The position numbers and the translations under genes are program-made. Positions 1-6,028 of a stretch of 8,377 bases of DNA are shown here, piece after piece. This stretch comes from Desulfarculaceae bacterium JdFR-95 (GTDB lineage: Bacteria > Desulfobacterota > Desulfarculia > Desulfarculales > Desulfarculaceae), in NCBI GenBank assembly GCA_002011835.1, contig MTPE01000428.1, positions 1 through 8,377 on the forward strand. The letters run 5' to 3'. Numbering within the stretch: the stretch's first letter is position 1; each line of letters begins with the position of its first letter. A model generated the notes under the pieces. The model did not search any database, was not told where the DNA came from, and saw nothing but the letters and a program-made list of their open reading frames with translations.

Positions 1-302
1 CCGCCGATACGGTAGTCGGGGGACACCAAGCCGGCGCCGGATTCATAGACCCCGGGCCAGGGGGCGCTGCGGTAGAGGTTGACCAGGCCGACTACTTTGC
101 CGTGTGGATCGCGGGCCACGGCGGGGATGATCTCGTCGCGGGCGAAGGCTTGGCGCAGGGCGTCGGGCTGGTAGTACACCTTGATGGGGTAGCCGTCGCC
201 GTAGACTGCGCGGAACAACTCGGCGATGTCTTCGGCGTCCTCGGGGCGAAAGGTGTCTATGGTGAGTGTGGCGACTTTTGCTTCGTTTGGTTCGTGGCTC
301 AT
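1..302 (-). CDS. GNAT-family N-acetyltransferase, N-terminal 100 residues (cut by window edge)
   Basis: Last visible gene of the minus-strand operon; its 3' part lies before base 1. The start is the ATG at 302-300, which overlaps the TGA of the upstream SGNH hydrolase gene (ATGA, 4 nt), so translation is probably coupled; only a weak GGTGG-like Shine-Dalgarno precedes it. The protein opens with a beta strand and helix typical of GNAT folds (TIDTFRPEDAEDIAELFRAVY, residues about 13-34). A strand pair follows at about 60-76 (AVARDPHGKVVGLVNLY), then residues 92-100 (LVSPDYRIG, with the next codon beginning GG). That last piece matches the start of GNAT motif A, R-x-x-G-x-G/A, the acetyl-CoA pyrophosphate loop. 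The substrate cannot be told. It resembles residues about 170-230 of the protein encoded at 3730-5040, so the two may be paralogues. The family call is fairly secure; the specific function is unknown. Confidence 0.75.
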   Translation of the reverse strand, partial: MSHEPNEAKVATLTIDTFRPEDAEDIAELFRAVYGDGYPIKVYYQPDALRQAFARDEIIPAVARDPHGKVVGLVNLYRSAPWPGVYESGAGLVSPDYRIG

Positions 303-1372
303 TTCCACCATCCCAGTTCTTCGATGCGTTGGAATATAGCCTGTGCGGTCAGGGCGTGGCCTTTCGGGCGCCAGTGGCCCACGTCCAGGTAGAGTTCATA
401 GCGGCGGGGATGGCTCCAGAACCGGTGGGACAGGTCCAGGGCGGGCAGGTCCAGCTCGGGGGCGAACTCCTCCACCCAGTAGCGGAAGAACTCCAGGACG
501 TAACGGCCGTTGGTTTCCAGGCTTTCGCGGGCGTTGCTCTGGATGGCCTCGCAGGCGCGCAGTCCTTCGGGGCCGATGTGGGGGTCATAGGCCATGGCCA
601 GGTTCATGATCAGGACGCGAATACCTTGTTTCTGGGCCAGGGAGACGATGGCGCGTGCGTTCTCCAGGATGGTGGCCTGGCACTGTTCCTGGAGGAAGAC
701 GTTGTCCTTGGCCTCGAAGCCCTTGCGCTCGGTGAGTGCGCGGCGGTGGGCGAGGAAGTAGATGCAGGAGGAGAGCAGGGGTTTCTTCCACCAGGGGGTG
801 CCTCTGCGCTGGGCCATGATGAATTCCCAGGGCCAGGGTGCACCGGGCTGCCATTTACGGCCCATGACGTAGGCCTGGGTGAGGTCGTTGGCGCCCATTT
901 GCAGCACCAGGATCTTGGGTCGGGTGTGGACCAAGGTGGTCTCCCACCAGTGGCGATACTGCACCGCGTTGTAGCCCGGCACGCCGGCGTTGAGTACCTC
1001 CCAGCCGCCGTAGCCGGTCTGGGCCAGCATGTGCTCCAGGCGGATGGACCACAGGTCACGTTCCCGGGGCAGTTTGGCGCCGAAGATGGAGGACTCGCCC
1101 ATCACCAGTATGCGGCGTTTCACTCCGTCGGGGGCGGGTTGGGGGCCGCGCAGGCCGAAGCGGTTGATGTTGACTTTGGGCGAGGAGAAGTTGGGGCGGA
1201 AGGCGAAGTAGAGGGGTGGGTCGCGCTTCTCGATGAACTGGTCGTAGGGATACTCGCCGATGTGGCGGTTCTGGAAGGGGACCTGGAAGTATGCCTTGTG
1301 ATAGGCGCGGGCTCCGGCCTCGGCCGCGGCCAGGGCGCCGCCCAGGGCAGGGAATAGCCACCACCAGCTCAT
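299..1372 (-). CDS. Membrane-anchored SGNH/GDSL-type hydrolase, 357 aa
   Basis: All four SGNH sequence blocks can be seen. Block I is ILVMGESSIFG, with nucleophile Ser94 in GES rather than GDS. Block II is NAGVPGYN, with the oxyanion Gly at about 130. Block III is GAND at 160-163. Block V is DVGH at 330-333, supplying the catalytic Asp and His. An N-terminal hydrophobic stretch (about residues 3-20) looks like an uncleaved signal anchor, placing the catalytic domain outside the inner membrane. The segment just before block I (NINRFGLRG, 68-76) is typical of SGNH proteins linked to envelope or polysaccharide loci. Such enzymes hydrolyse or transfer acyl esters on sugars or lipids; the substrate here is unknown. 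The ATG start is supported by AAGGAGGT about 6 nt upstream. It lies 27 nt after the MFS gene and overlaps the next gene (GNAT) by 4 nt, so it is part of the operon. Confidence 0.85.
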   Translation of the reverse strand: MSWWWLFPALGGALAAAEAGARAYHKAYFQVPFQNRHIGEYPYDQFIEKRDPPLYFAFRPNFSSPKVNINRFGLRGPQPAPDGVKRRILVMGESSIFGAKLPRERDLWSIRLEHMLAQTGYGGWEVLNAGVPGYNAVQYRHWWETTLVHTRPKILVLQMGANDLTQAYVMGRKWQPGAPWPWEFIMAQRRGTPWWKKPLLSSCIYFLAHRRALTERKGFEAKDNVFLQEQCQATILENARAIVSLAQKQGIRVLIMNLAMAYDPHIGPEGLRACEAIQSNARESLETNGRYVLEFFRYWVEEFAPELDLPALDLSHRFWSHPRRYELYLDVGHWRPKGHALTAQAIFQRIEELGWWK

Positions 1373-1399
1373 CGTGACCTCCTTGGCAGCGGTCGATTA

Positions 1400-2611
1400 T
1401 CAGGTTCCGGCCGGTCTGGGGTAGCGGTGCCGCAAGATCAGCCACAGGGCCAGGGTCACCGCCAAGCATAGTCCGGCACACGCCAAAAACAAAGCTCCGA
1501 AACCAACTCCTCCGATCAGCACTCCGCCCAGGAGCGGGCCCAGCATGAATCCGCCCTGGAAGGATTCCATGGCCAGGTTGGTGTTGAGGGCGCGCAGTCG
1601 GGGAGGGGAGAGCTCGAAGACCATGGCGTTGACCACGGGCATGAGCAGACCCCATCCCAGGCCGTAGGCCGTGGCCACCAGGAGGAGGCTCACCTCGCCG
1701 TGGGTGAGGGTCAGGGCCAGGAGGCAGGCGCTCAGCCACAGTCCTGCCAGCAGCATGACCGCGGGTTTGCTGGTGCGGTCGGTCCAAGGGCCCAACAGCA
1801 GGCGGGCGGCGATCTCGGCCAGGGTGGCGAAGGTGAAGAACAGCCCTGCGCCGGCGATCCCCCGGCTGCGGGCGAAGCCCTCCACGAAGTAGAACACGGC
1901 GGAGAAGCAGGCGATGAGGAACAGGTAGGCCACCAACAGGCTGCTGATGCGCAGGTCTTTGAGATTGGCCGCGATTTCTTTCAGGCGCAGGCGTCCTTCG
2001 CCGCTGGCGCCGTGGCTATGGGTGGGTTTGGCCCAAATGAGCAGGGGGAAGGTCGGCAGCATGAGCAAGGCGGTCAGGGCCAGCAGCTCCATGTAGCCTC
2101 CCACCAGCTTGCTGACGGGGTCCACCAGGGGTGGCACCACGGCGTAGGGCAGCAGGGTCACCACCCCTATCATGCCGAAGGCCTGGCCGCTCTTGTTGGG
2201 GGGGATGCATCCGGTGAGGGCGGCGATGCCCGCGGTGCCCATGACCACGTAGGCCAGGCCGTGGAACACGCGCAGCAGTCCCAGGGCCAGGGCGCCATGA
2301 GCCCAGGGGTACAGCAGCAGGGCCAGGATGTCGCCCGCGGTGCCCACCGCGATCCACAGCCGGGCGTTGCCCGGGCGCAGCCAGGGGCTGATCAGAGGGC
2401 GCACGATGAGCACGCTGAGGGAGAACACGGCGATGACCAGGCCGGCCACCTCGGCGCTCATGGCCATGGCGCGCAGGTGGCGAAACAGCTCGAAGAACAC
2501 GGCCATGTTGCAGAAGGCCAGGAACATGACCGCGTTCAGGGAGATGAAGGCCGCGGTCCACAGCTTCTGATCTTGTGGGTCTTGCTCGGAGGGAGGAGTG
2601 GCTGCGTGCAT
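1400..2611 (-). CDS. MFS transporter, 12 predicted transmembrane helices, 403 aa
   Basis: A polytopic inner-membrane protein of normal MFS length, with about twelve hydrophobic segments split by a charged central loop (residues about 196-222). Family signatures visible are RPLISPWLRPGNARLW in the 2-3 loop (about 71-86), an R-x-F-H-G element on helix 4 (R114 to G118, similar to MFS motif B), and GPWTDRTSKP in the 8-9 loop (274-283, a motif-A-like G-x-x-x-D-R). The first 16 residues are hydrophilic and cytoplasmic. The ATG at 2611 lies 3 nt after the aminotransferase stop, with a weak GAAGAAG Shine-Dalgarno inside that gene's 3' end, so coupling is likely. The family contains proton-coupled exporters and importers and the substrate cannot be read from sequence; export of a product made by the neighbouring enzymes is an inference from context only. 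Confidence 0.88.
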   Translation of the reverse strand: MHAATPPSEQDPQDQKLWTAAFISLNAVMFLAFCNMAVFFELFRHLRAMAMSAEVAGLVIAVFSLSVLIVRPLISPWLRPGNARLWIAVGTAGDILALLLYPWAHGALALGLLRVFHGLAYVVMGTAGIAALTGCIPPNKSGQAFGMIGVVTLLPYAVVPPLVDPVSKLVGGYMELLALTALLMLPTFPLLIWAKPTHSHGASGEGRLRLKEIAANLKDLRISSLLVAYLFLIACFSAVFYFVEGFARSRGIAGAGLFFTFATLAEIAARLLLGPWTDRTSKPAVMLLAGLWLSACLLALTLTHGEVSLLLVATAYGLGWGLLMPVVNAMVFELSPPRLRALNTNLAMESFQGGFMLGPLLGGVLIGGVGFGALFLACAGLCLAVTLALWLILRHRYPRPAGT

Positions 2612-2614
2612 GGA

Positions 2615-3730
2615 CTACTTCTTCTTCAGGATGTCATACAGGCCCGCCACCAGATCTTCCATGGCCGGGTGCAGACCGATGCTGATGCGGATCCAGTTGG
2701 GGAAGCGGAAGCCGGTCATGGTGCGCACCATGACCCCCTTTCGCATCAGGCGGCGGTAGGCCAGGGTGTCGCTCATGGGCAGGCGCACCATGAGGAAGCA
2801 ACCCTCGCCGTCCTGGATGGTCAGCCCCAGGCGGCCCAGTTCCTCGTGGAGGAAGGCCTTTTCCTCCCGCACCAGGGCGCGGGTGCGGGCGATGTGTTCC
2901 TGGTCGTCCTGCAGGGCGGCCAGGGCGGCTTCCTGGGCCAGGGTGTTGACCGAGTACACCACGCAGGTGCGGCGGATGATGTCCACCACCTCCAGGCTAC
3001 CGGCCAGGTAGCCGATGCGCAGTCCCGCCAGGCCGTACATCTTGGAGAAGGTGCGGAACACCACCAGGTTGGGCCAGCGGGGGATCAGCTCCATGCCGTC
3101 GGGGAAGGCGGGGTCTTCCACGAACTCGCGGTAGGCCTCGTCCACCACCACGATCTGGCGGCCGGCCACCCGCTCCAGGAAGCGCTCCATCTTGTCCCGG
3201 TCCCACCAGGTGCCGGTGGGGTTGTTGGGGTTGCACACGAAGATGATCTTGGTGCGTTCGTCTACCTGGGCCAGCATGCCCTGGTCGTCGAAGGCGAAGT
3301 CCTTCAGCGGCACCAGGCGGGCCTCGAAGCCGGAGAAGGTGGCCACCCACTCGTAGACCGCGAAGGTCTTGTCCGCGGTGATGATGTTGTCGCCCTCCTG
3401 GCAGAAGGCCTTGATCACGAAGGCGATCACCTCGTTGGCCCCGTTGCCGACCAGGAACTGGTCGGGGTGCATGCCGAAGCGCTTGGCCAGGGCCTGGCGC
3501 AGGTAGTACACGTCACCGCTGGGGTAGATGGCCGCACGGGGAGGGGGGAAGTTGGCGATGACTTCCTGGGCCTTGGGCGGCGGGCCCAGGGGGTTTTCGT
3601 TGTTGTTCAGGCGCCAGAGGTGGTCCACTCCGTAGAGCTTCATCAGCTCCGGGTCGGGCTTGGAGGGGATGTAGGCCTCGAATCCCTTTACGTAGTCCGG
3701 GACCAGTCTGTCCAGGTCGGGCTGGTACAT
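2615..3730 (-). CDS. hisC: HisC-type PLP aminotransferase (histidinol-phosphate aminotransferase family), 371 aa
   Basis: A fold-type I class I/II aminotransferase with the HisC pattern. Visible are LNNNENPLGPPP (41-52), GNGANE (95-100), CNPNNPTGT (166-174, PLP phosphate/ring contact region), VVDEAY with Asp197 for the pyridine nitrogen and Tyr200, TFSKMYGLAGLRIGY with the Schiff-base Lys230, and the C-terminal WIRIS with Arg348, expected to bind the substrate carboxylate or phosphate end. Length fits HisC. The start is the ATG at 3730-3728, which shares one base with the upstream stop (TGATG). The reading frame stays open further upstream, but that part is out of frame with the real upstream gene and has no family similarity. 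HisC converts imidazole-acetol phosphate plus glutamate to histidinol phosphate; paralogues act on aromatic or other amino acids. No other his gene is nearby, so a specialised substrate is possible. Confidence 0.85.
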   Translation of the reverse strand: MYQPDLDRLVPDYVKGFEAYIPSKPDPELMKLYGVDHLWRLNNNENPLGPPPKAQEVIANFPPPRAAIYPSGDVYYLRQALAKRFGMHPDQFLVGNGANEVIAFVIKAFCQEGDNIITADKTFAVYEWVATFSGFEARLVPLKDFAFDDQGMLAQVDERTKIIFVCNPNNPTGTWWDRDKMERFLERVAGRQIVVVDEAYREFVEDPAFPDGMELIPRWPNLVVFRTFSKMYGLAGLRIGYLAGSLEVVDIIRRTCVVYSVNTLAQEAALAALQDDQEHIARTRALVREEKAFLHEELGRLGLTIQDGEGCFLMVRLPMSDTLAYRRLMRKGVMVRTMTGFRFPNWIRISIGLHPAMEDLVAGLYDILKKK

Positions 3731-5040
3731 CAGTCTTGCTCGTCCTGGTGCTGGAAGATCACCACGTCGGCGGTGCCGCCGTAGGGGATGATCAGTCGGG
3801 GGCGGAAGCCCACGCTCAGGGCGTCGGGCACCAGCTCGGCCTGCCAGGCCATCCCCAGATCCATGCCCAACAGGAGGTTGCGGAAGCCGTCGGCCTTGAG
3901 CAGCTCCAGGTGGCGGGTCAGGTTGGCCGCCGCGTCCTTGCCGTCCCACAGGGGGCGCAGGGTGACGTGCCCCTGGCCGGGATCCAGGTGGGCGGCGAAC
4001 ACCGAGTGTTCGGGCCGCGATTCCCCTTCGGGCCGGGTGGTCCAGATGCTGCGGGCCAGCTCCAGACGCTGGTAGGCTTCCTGCAGGAAGCCCTCCAGCT
4101 CAGGGTGGGCCCACACCTGGGCGCCGGGGTCTTCCTGCAGCTGGCGGAAGAAGTGGGGCCACTCCAGGCGCGAGCCGTCGGCACGGTGGTAGTCCAGGGA
4201 ACCCAGGCGCTCGAAGTAGTCCGCCGGGAGCTGGGGGGTGGAATAGCGCACCAGGATACCCACCGCGGGCAGCTTGCCCACCTGCTCCAGGCAGGCCTCC
4301 ACCACCGCCGCGGCCACAGGTGAGTCCTCGGGCTGGCCGAACAAGTAGGGGCCGTAGCCGTGGATCAGGGAACCCTCCGGTCCCCGCCAGATGAAACAGC
4401 CTCCGATGTGTCCGGCCTGGTCGCGGGCCACCACCGCCTGGTAGGCCCCGCTGGCCACCATGTCGGCCAGCTTGCCCGGCACGGCGAAGGCCGAGGGGTA
4501 ATACTGGGCAGGATAGGACGCGGCCAGCAGATGGGAGATCGCCTTGATCTGCTGGAGGTCCGGCGCCTCCAGGCTGAACTCGGCCAAGGGCCGAGTGGGA
4601 GGCGGGGGGATGTCTTCGGCCGGAGGATAGGTCTTCTCCTTGCGGAAGGCGATGCAGATGGCGCCGTCGGCCTCGCGCCGGATGGCGAAGCGGTCGGCCG
4701 AGCGCGAGGCGATCAGAAGCCCCAGTTTCTCCAGGTCGCTTTCGTCCTCCAGGGACAAGCTGGAGGTGAGGTTGAACACGGCCAGGTCCACCCGTGCCGG
4801 GGGAAAGATCACCTGCAGCTCCACGTAATACCCCCCACTGATCACCTCCAGGCGCACCCACTTCACCTCCGGCGAATGCCGGGCCAGGTAGGTGAACACC
4901 TCCTCGGCCGACAGGGTGAGCTTGAGCGCCGCGGCCGCGTCCAGCCCCAGGGCCCGGGCCGCCTGTTCGCTGAAGGCCGTGACCAGGCCCGTGAAGGCCG
5001 CCTCCAGGGGAACCGTGAGCTGAATCGTCTCTGGCTGCAT
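3730..5040 (-). CDS. Degenerate RsbW-like ATPase domain fused to GNAT-like region, 436 aa
   Basis: First gene of the minus-strand operon. Residues about 1-135 resemble the anti-sigma/HATPase_c_2 fold: LKLTLSAEEVFTYLARH (39-55) sits where the N-box helix falls, and KLGLLIASRSADRFAIRRE (105-123) resembles the G2 box to last-strand region. The N-box Asn and the D-x-G-x-G box are not visible, so ATP binding is doubtful. After a Pro-rich linker (139-151), residues about 155-300 are GNAT-like (AVVARDQAGHIGGCFIW, 202-218; YFERLGSLDYH, 275-285), but FGQPEDS stands where the acetyl-CoA loop R-x-x-G-x-G is expected. A further alpha/beta segment at 345-430 may be a second, partial GNAT half. The start is the ATG at 5040-5038 with GGGAAGG upstream; the frame extends 72 codons further but that part is Arg-rich low-complexity sequence. 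Probably regulatory or scaffolding; this is inference. Confidence 0.65.
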   Translation of the reverse strand: MQPETIQLTVPLEAAFTGLVTAFSEQAARALGLDAAAALKLTLSAEEVFTYLARHSPEVKWVRLEVISGGYYVELQVIFPPARVDLAVFNLTSSLSLEDESDLEKLGLLIASRSADRFAIRREADGAICIAFRKEKTYPPAEDIPPPPTRPLAEFSLEAPDLQQIKAISHLLAASYPAQYYPSAFAVPGKLADMVASGAYQAVVARDQAGHIGGCFIWRGPEGSLIHGYGPYLFGQPEDSPVAAAVVEACLEQVGKLPAVGILVRYSTPQLPADYFERLGSLDYHRADGSRLEWPHFFRQLQEDPGAQVWAHPELEGFLQEAYQRLELARSIWTTRPEGESRPEHSVFAAHLDPGQGHVTLRPLWDGKDAAANLTRHLELLKADGFRNLLLGMDLGMAWQAELVPDALSVGFRPRLIIPYGGTADVVIFQHQDEQD

Positions 5041-5200
5041 GTCGCGCCTTCCCGCCCACCGCGACCGCCGCCTGCGCCACGGGGGCTGTCGAACTCCATG
5101 ACTCCGCTCGGGGGAAGGTGTCGCCTGTCCCGAAAAGGGCGCTCCCCCAGCCCTCTTTCCCCTGCGCGCTCCCCGGGCGCAGGAGAAACCACAGATTTTT

Positions 5201-5229
5201 TTGATAACATCGCTGCCATAGCGATGCAA
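5201..5229 (-). promoter_or_regulatory. Weak candidate sigma70 promoter for the minus-strand operon
   Basis: Read on the minus strand, TTGCAT (5229-5224, 3 of 6 to TTGACA) is followed after 17 nt by TATCAA (5206-5201, 4 of 6 to TATAAT). Transcription would start near 5194, leaving a leader of about 150 nt before the ATG at 5040. An alternative -10, GATAAT (5253-5248, 5 of 6), lacks a recognisable -35 at proper spacing. The operon must have a promoter hereabouts if it begins with the gene at 5040, but the exact hexamers are uncertain. Confidence 0.25.
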
Positions 5230-5243
5230 TGCAATTTGCATCG
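5222..5243. promoter_or_regulatory. Palindromic operator-like site between the divergent promoters
   Basis: A perfect 8-bp inverted repeat, CGATGCAA (5222-5229) and TTGCATCG (5236-5243), flanks TGCAAT. A nested palindrome, TGCAA-T-TTGCA, spans 5230-5240, and the TGCAA unit occurs twice in tandem (5225-5234). The site ends 13 bp before the -35 box of the plus-strand promoter and overlaps the -35 of the weak minus-strand candidate. The symmetry and position are typical of a dimeric transcription-factor site, but no known regulator consensus is recognised. Confidence 0.5.
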
Positions 5244-5256
5244 GCCTATTATCCAT

Positions 5257-5286
5257 TTGACATGCGTGTGGAGCAGCCCGTATAGT
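5257..5286 (+). promoter_or_regulatory. Sigma70-type promoter for the hpt block
   Basis: TTGACA (5257-5262) is a perfect -35 hexamer and TATAGT (5281-5286) matches the -10 consensus at five of six positions, separated by 18 nt. It lies in the only AT-rich patch of the intergenic region and points toward hpt. Transcription would start near 5293, giving a leader of about 150 nt. This is the best promoter match I saw in the window. Confidence 0.72.
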
Positions 5287-5292
5287 TAGGTT

Positions 5293-5443
5293 GCAAATGC
5301 CCTTTCATCCCGCCCGCTTAGCATAGGGGGTCCAGGGAAGGGGCCGAAAGAGAGCGGTCCGGGCTCGGGCGGGTCCCTTTGGGGGCGAACGGCTGAGCGC
5401 CAGCCCCGGGCGGGAAAGAGAGCCTAGAGGACCCAAGAATCGG
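5293..5443 (+). promoter_or_regulatory. GC-rich, potentially structured 5' leader of hpt
   Basis: The leader is about 150 nt if the promoter at 5257-5286 is used. GAAAGAGAGC occurs twice (5346-5355 and 5414-5423). The first copy is bracketed by GGCC and GGTC, which could form a short stem. GGCTG/CAGCC (5391-5395 and 5401-5405) forms a 5-bp hairpin with a 5-nt loop. GGACCC (5429-5434), overlapping the only Shine-Dalgarno-like AGAGGA (5426-5431), is complementary to GGGTCC at 5328-5333 and again at 5371-5376. It matches no riboswitch class that I recognise; regulation by this leader is a hypothesis. Confidence 0.3.
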
Positions 5444-6028
5444 GTGCAGACGCAAACGATGGCCGAACCAGGACATACCATTCACCCCGTACTCACCCCG
5501 GAGCAGATCCAGGCTCGGGTGGCAGAGCTGGGAGAGCAGCTCTCCCGTGACTTCCAGGGCGAGGAGCCCATCTTCCTGGGGGTGCTCAACGGCGCCTTCA
5601 TTTTTCTGAGCGACTTGGTGCGTCACATGCGCCTGCCGGTGCAGGTGGACTTCGTGCGCCTGGCCTCCTATGGCGCATCCACCACCTCTTCGGGCCAGAT
5701 CCGCATCACCAAGGACTGCGAGCTGGACCTGACCGGGCGTTGCGTGTTGGTGGTGGAGGACATCGTGGACACCGGCTTGACCCTACACTGGCTGGCCGAG
5801 CGCCTGCGAGCACGTGGTCCGCGCCAGCTCAAGCTCTGCGCCCTGATCGACAAGCCGGAGCGCCGTCAGTGTGACTTGCATCTGGACTACGTGGGCTTCC
5901 ATATCCCTCGCGGCTTCCTGGTGGGCTATGGCCTGGACTACAACGAACAGTATCGTTACCTGCCGGGCATCGGCGAGCTGCACTTCGGGGCCTCCGAGGG
6001 TCCGCAGGGTCACGAGCGGAGACCATGA
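5444..6028 (+). CDS. hpt: Hypoxanthine (hypoxanthine-guanine) phosphoribosyltransferase, 194 aa
   Basis: Cytoplasmic purine-salvage enzyme transferring the ribose-5-phosphate of PRPP to hypoxanthine and/or guanine, giving IMP or GMP. The 13-residue PRPP signature VLVVEDIVDTGLT (101-113) has the Glu105-Asp106 pair and Asp109, equivalent to the catalytic Asp of HPRTs. Loop I is LNGA (48-51), the flexible loop begins at Ser75-Tyr76, IDKPERR carries the purine-contacting Lys137, and GYGLDYNEQYRYLP (161-174) is the typical C-terminal element with Asp165. Length is normal for bacterial Hpt. The start is uncertain: GTG at 5444 has AGAGGA 12 nt upstream, a long spacing, while ATG at 5459 (MAEPGHT) has no clear Shine-Dalgarno. 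Either choice leaves the catalytic domain intact. The gene overlaps the next one by 4 nt (ATGA). Confidence 0.93.
   Translation: MQTQTMAEPGHTIHPVLTPEQIQARVAELGEQLSRDFQGEEPIFLGVLNGAFIFLSDLVRHMRLPVQVDFVRLASYGASTTSSGQIRITKDCELDLTGRCVLVVEDIVDTGLTLHWLAERLRARGPRQLKLCALIDKPERRQCDLHLDYVGFHIPRGFLVGYGLDYNEQYRYLPGIGELHFGASEGPQGHERRP

Larger units (their letters stand above)
5041..5443. other. Divergent intergenic region, 403 bp, no convincing gene
   Basis: This stretch separates the minus-strand operon from the plus-strand hpt block. Bases 5041-5190 and 5300-5443 are GC-rich, while 5190-5300 is distinctly AT-rich and carries the promoter elements and palindrome listed separately. Open frames here on either strand are Arg/Pro/Gly-rich and end or begin within the flanking genes, with no recognisable family, so they are treated as chance. 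An inverted repeat CCTGCGC/GCGCAGG (5161-5167 and 5177-5183) with a 9-nt loop lies in the presumed leader of the minus-strand operon; its role is unknown. Confidence 0.7.

Noticed and set aside
266..1357. A 363-codon plus-strand frame opposite the SGNH hydrolase
   Set aside because: The minus strand has all SGNH motifs and a good ribosome-binding site; the plus frame has no family features.
1700..3784. A 694-codon open frame on the plus strand opposite the MFS and aminotransferase genes
   Set aside because: Its product is low-complexity and rich in Gly, Gln, His and Val with no recognisable domain. It is the mirror of two well-supported minus-strand genes in GC-rich DNA.
3731..3949. Upstream in-frame extension of the aminotransferase to 444 residues
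   Set aside because: It overlaps the upstream gene out of frame, has no HisC similarity, and the TGATG junction supports the start at 3730.
5161..5202. GC-rich hairpin CCTGCGC/GCGCAGG followed by a seven-T run, looking like a terminator on the plus strand
   Set aside because: The T-run (5196-5202) begins 12 nt after the stem and no plus-strand gene ends upstream; on the minus strand it would be leader sequence.
5041..5256. A 72-residue N-terminal extension of the ATPase/GNAT fusion protein
   Set aside because: The extension is Arg-rich low-complexity sequence, runs into the AT-rich promoter region and lacks a better ribosome-binding site than the ATG at 5040.
5318..5626. A 102-codon minus-strand frame overlapping the start of hpt
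   Set aside because: It is antisense to conserved hpt coding sequence and the leader, with no recognisable protein family.
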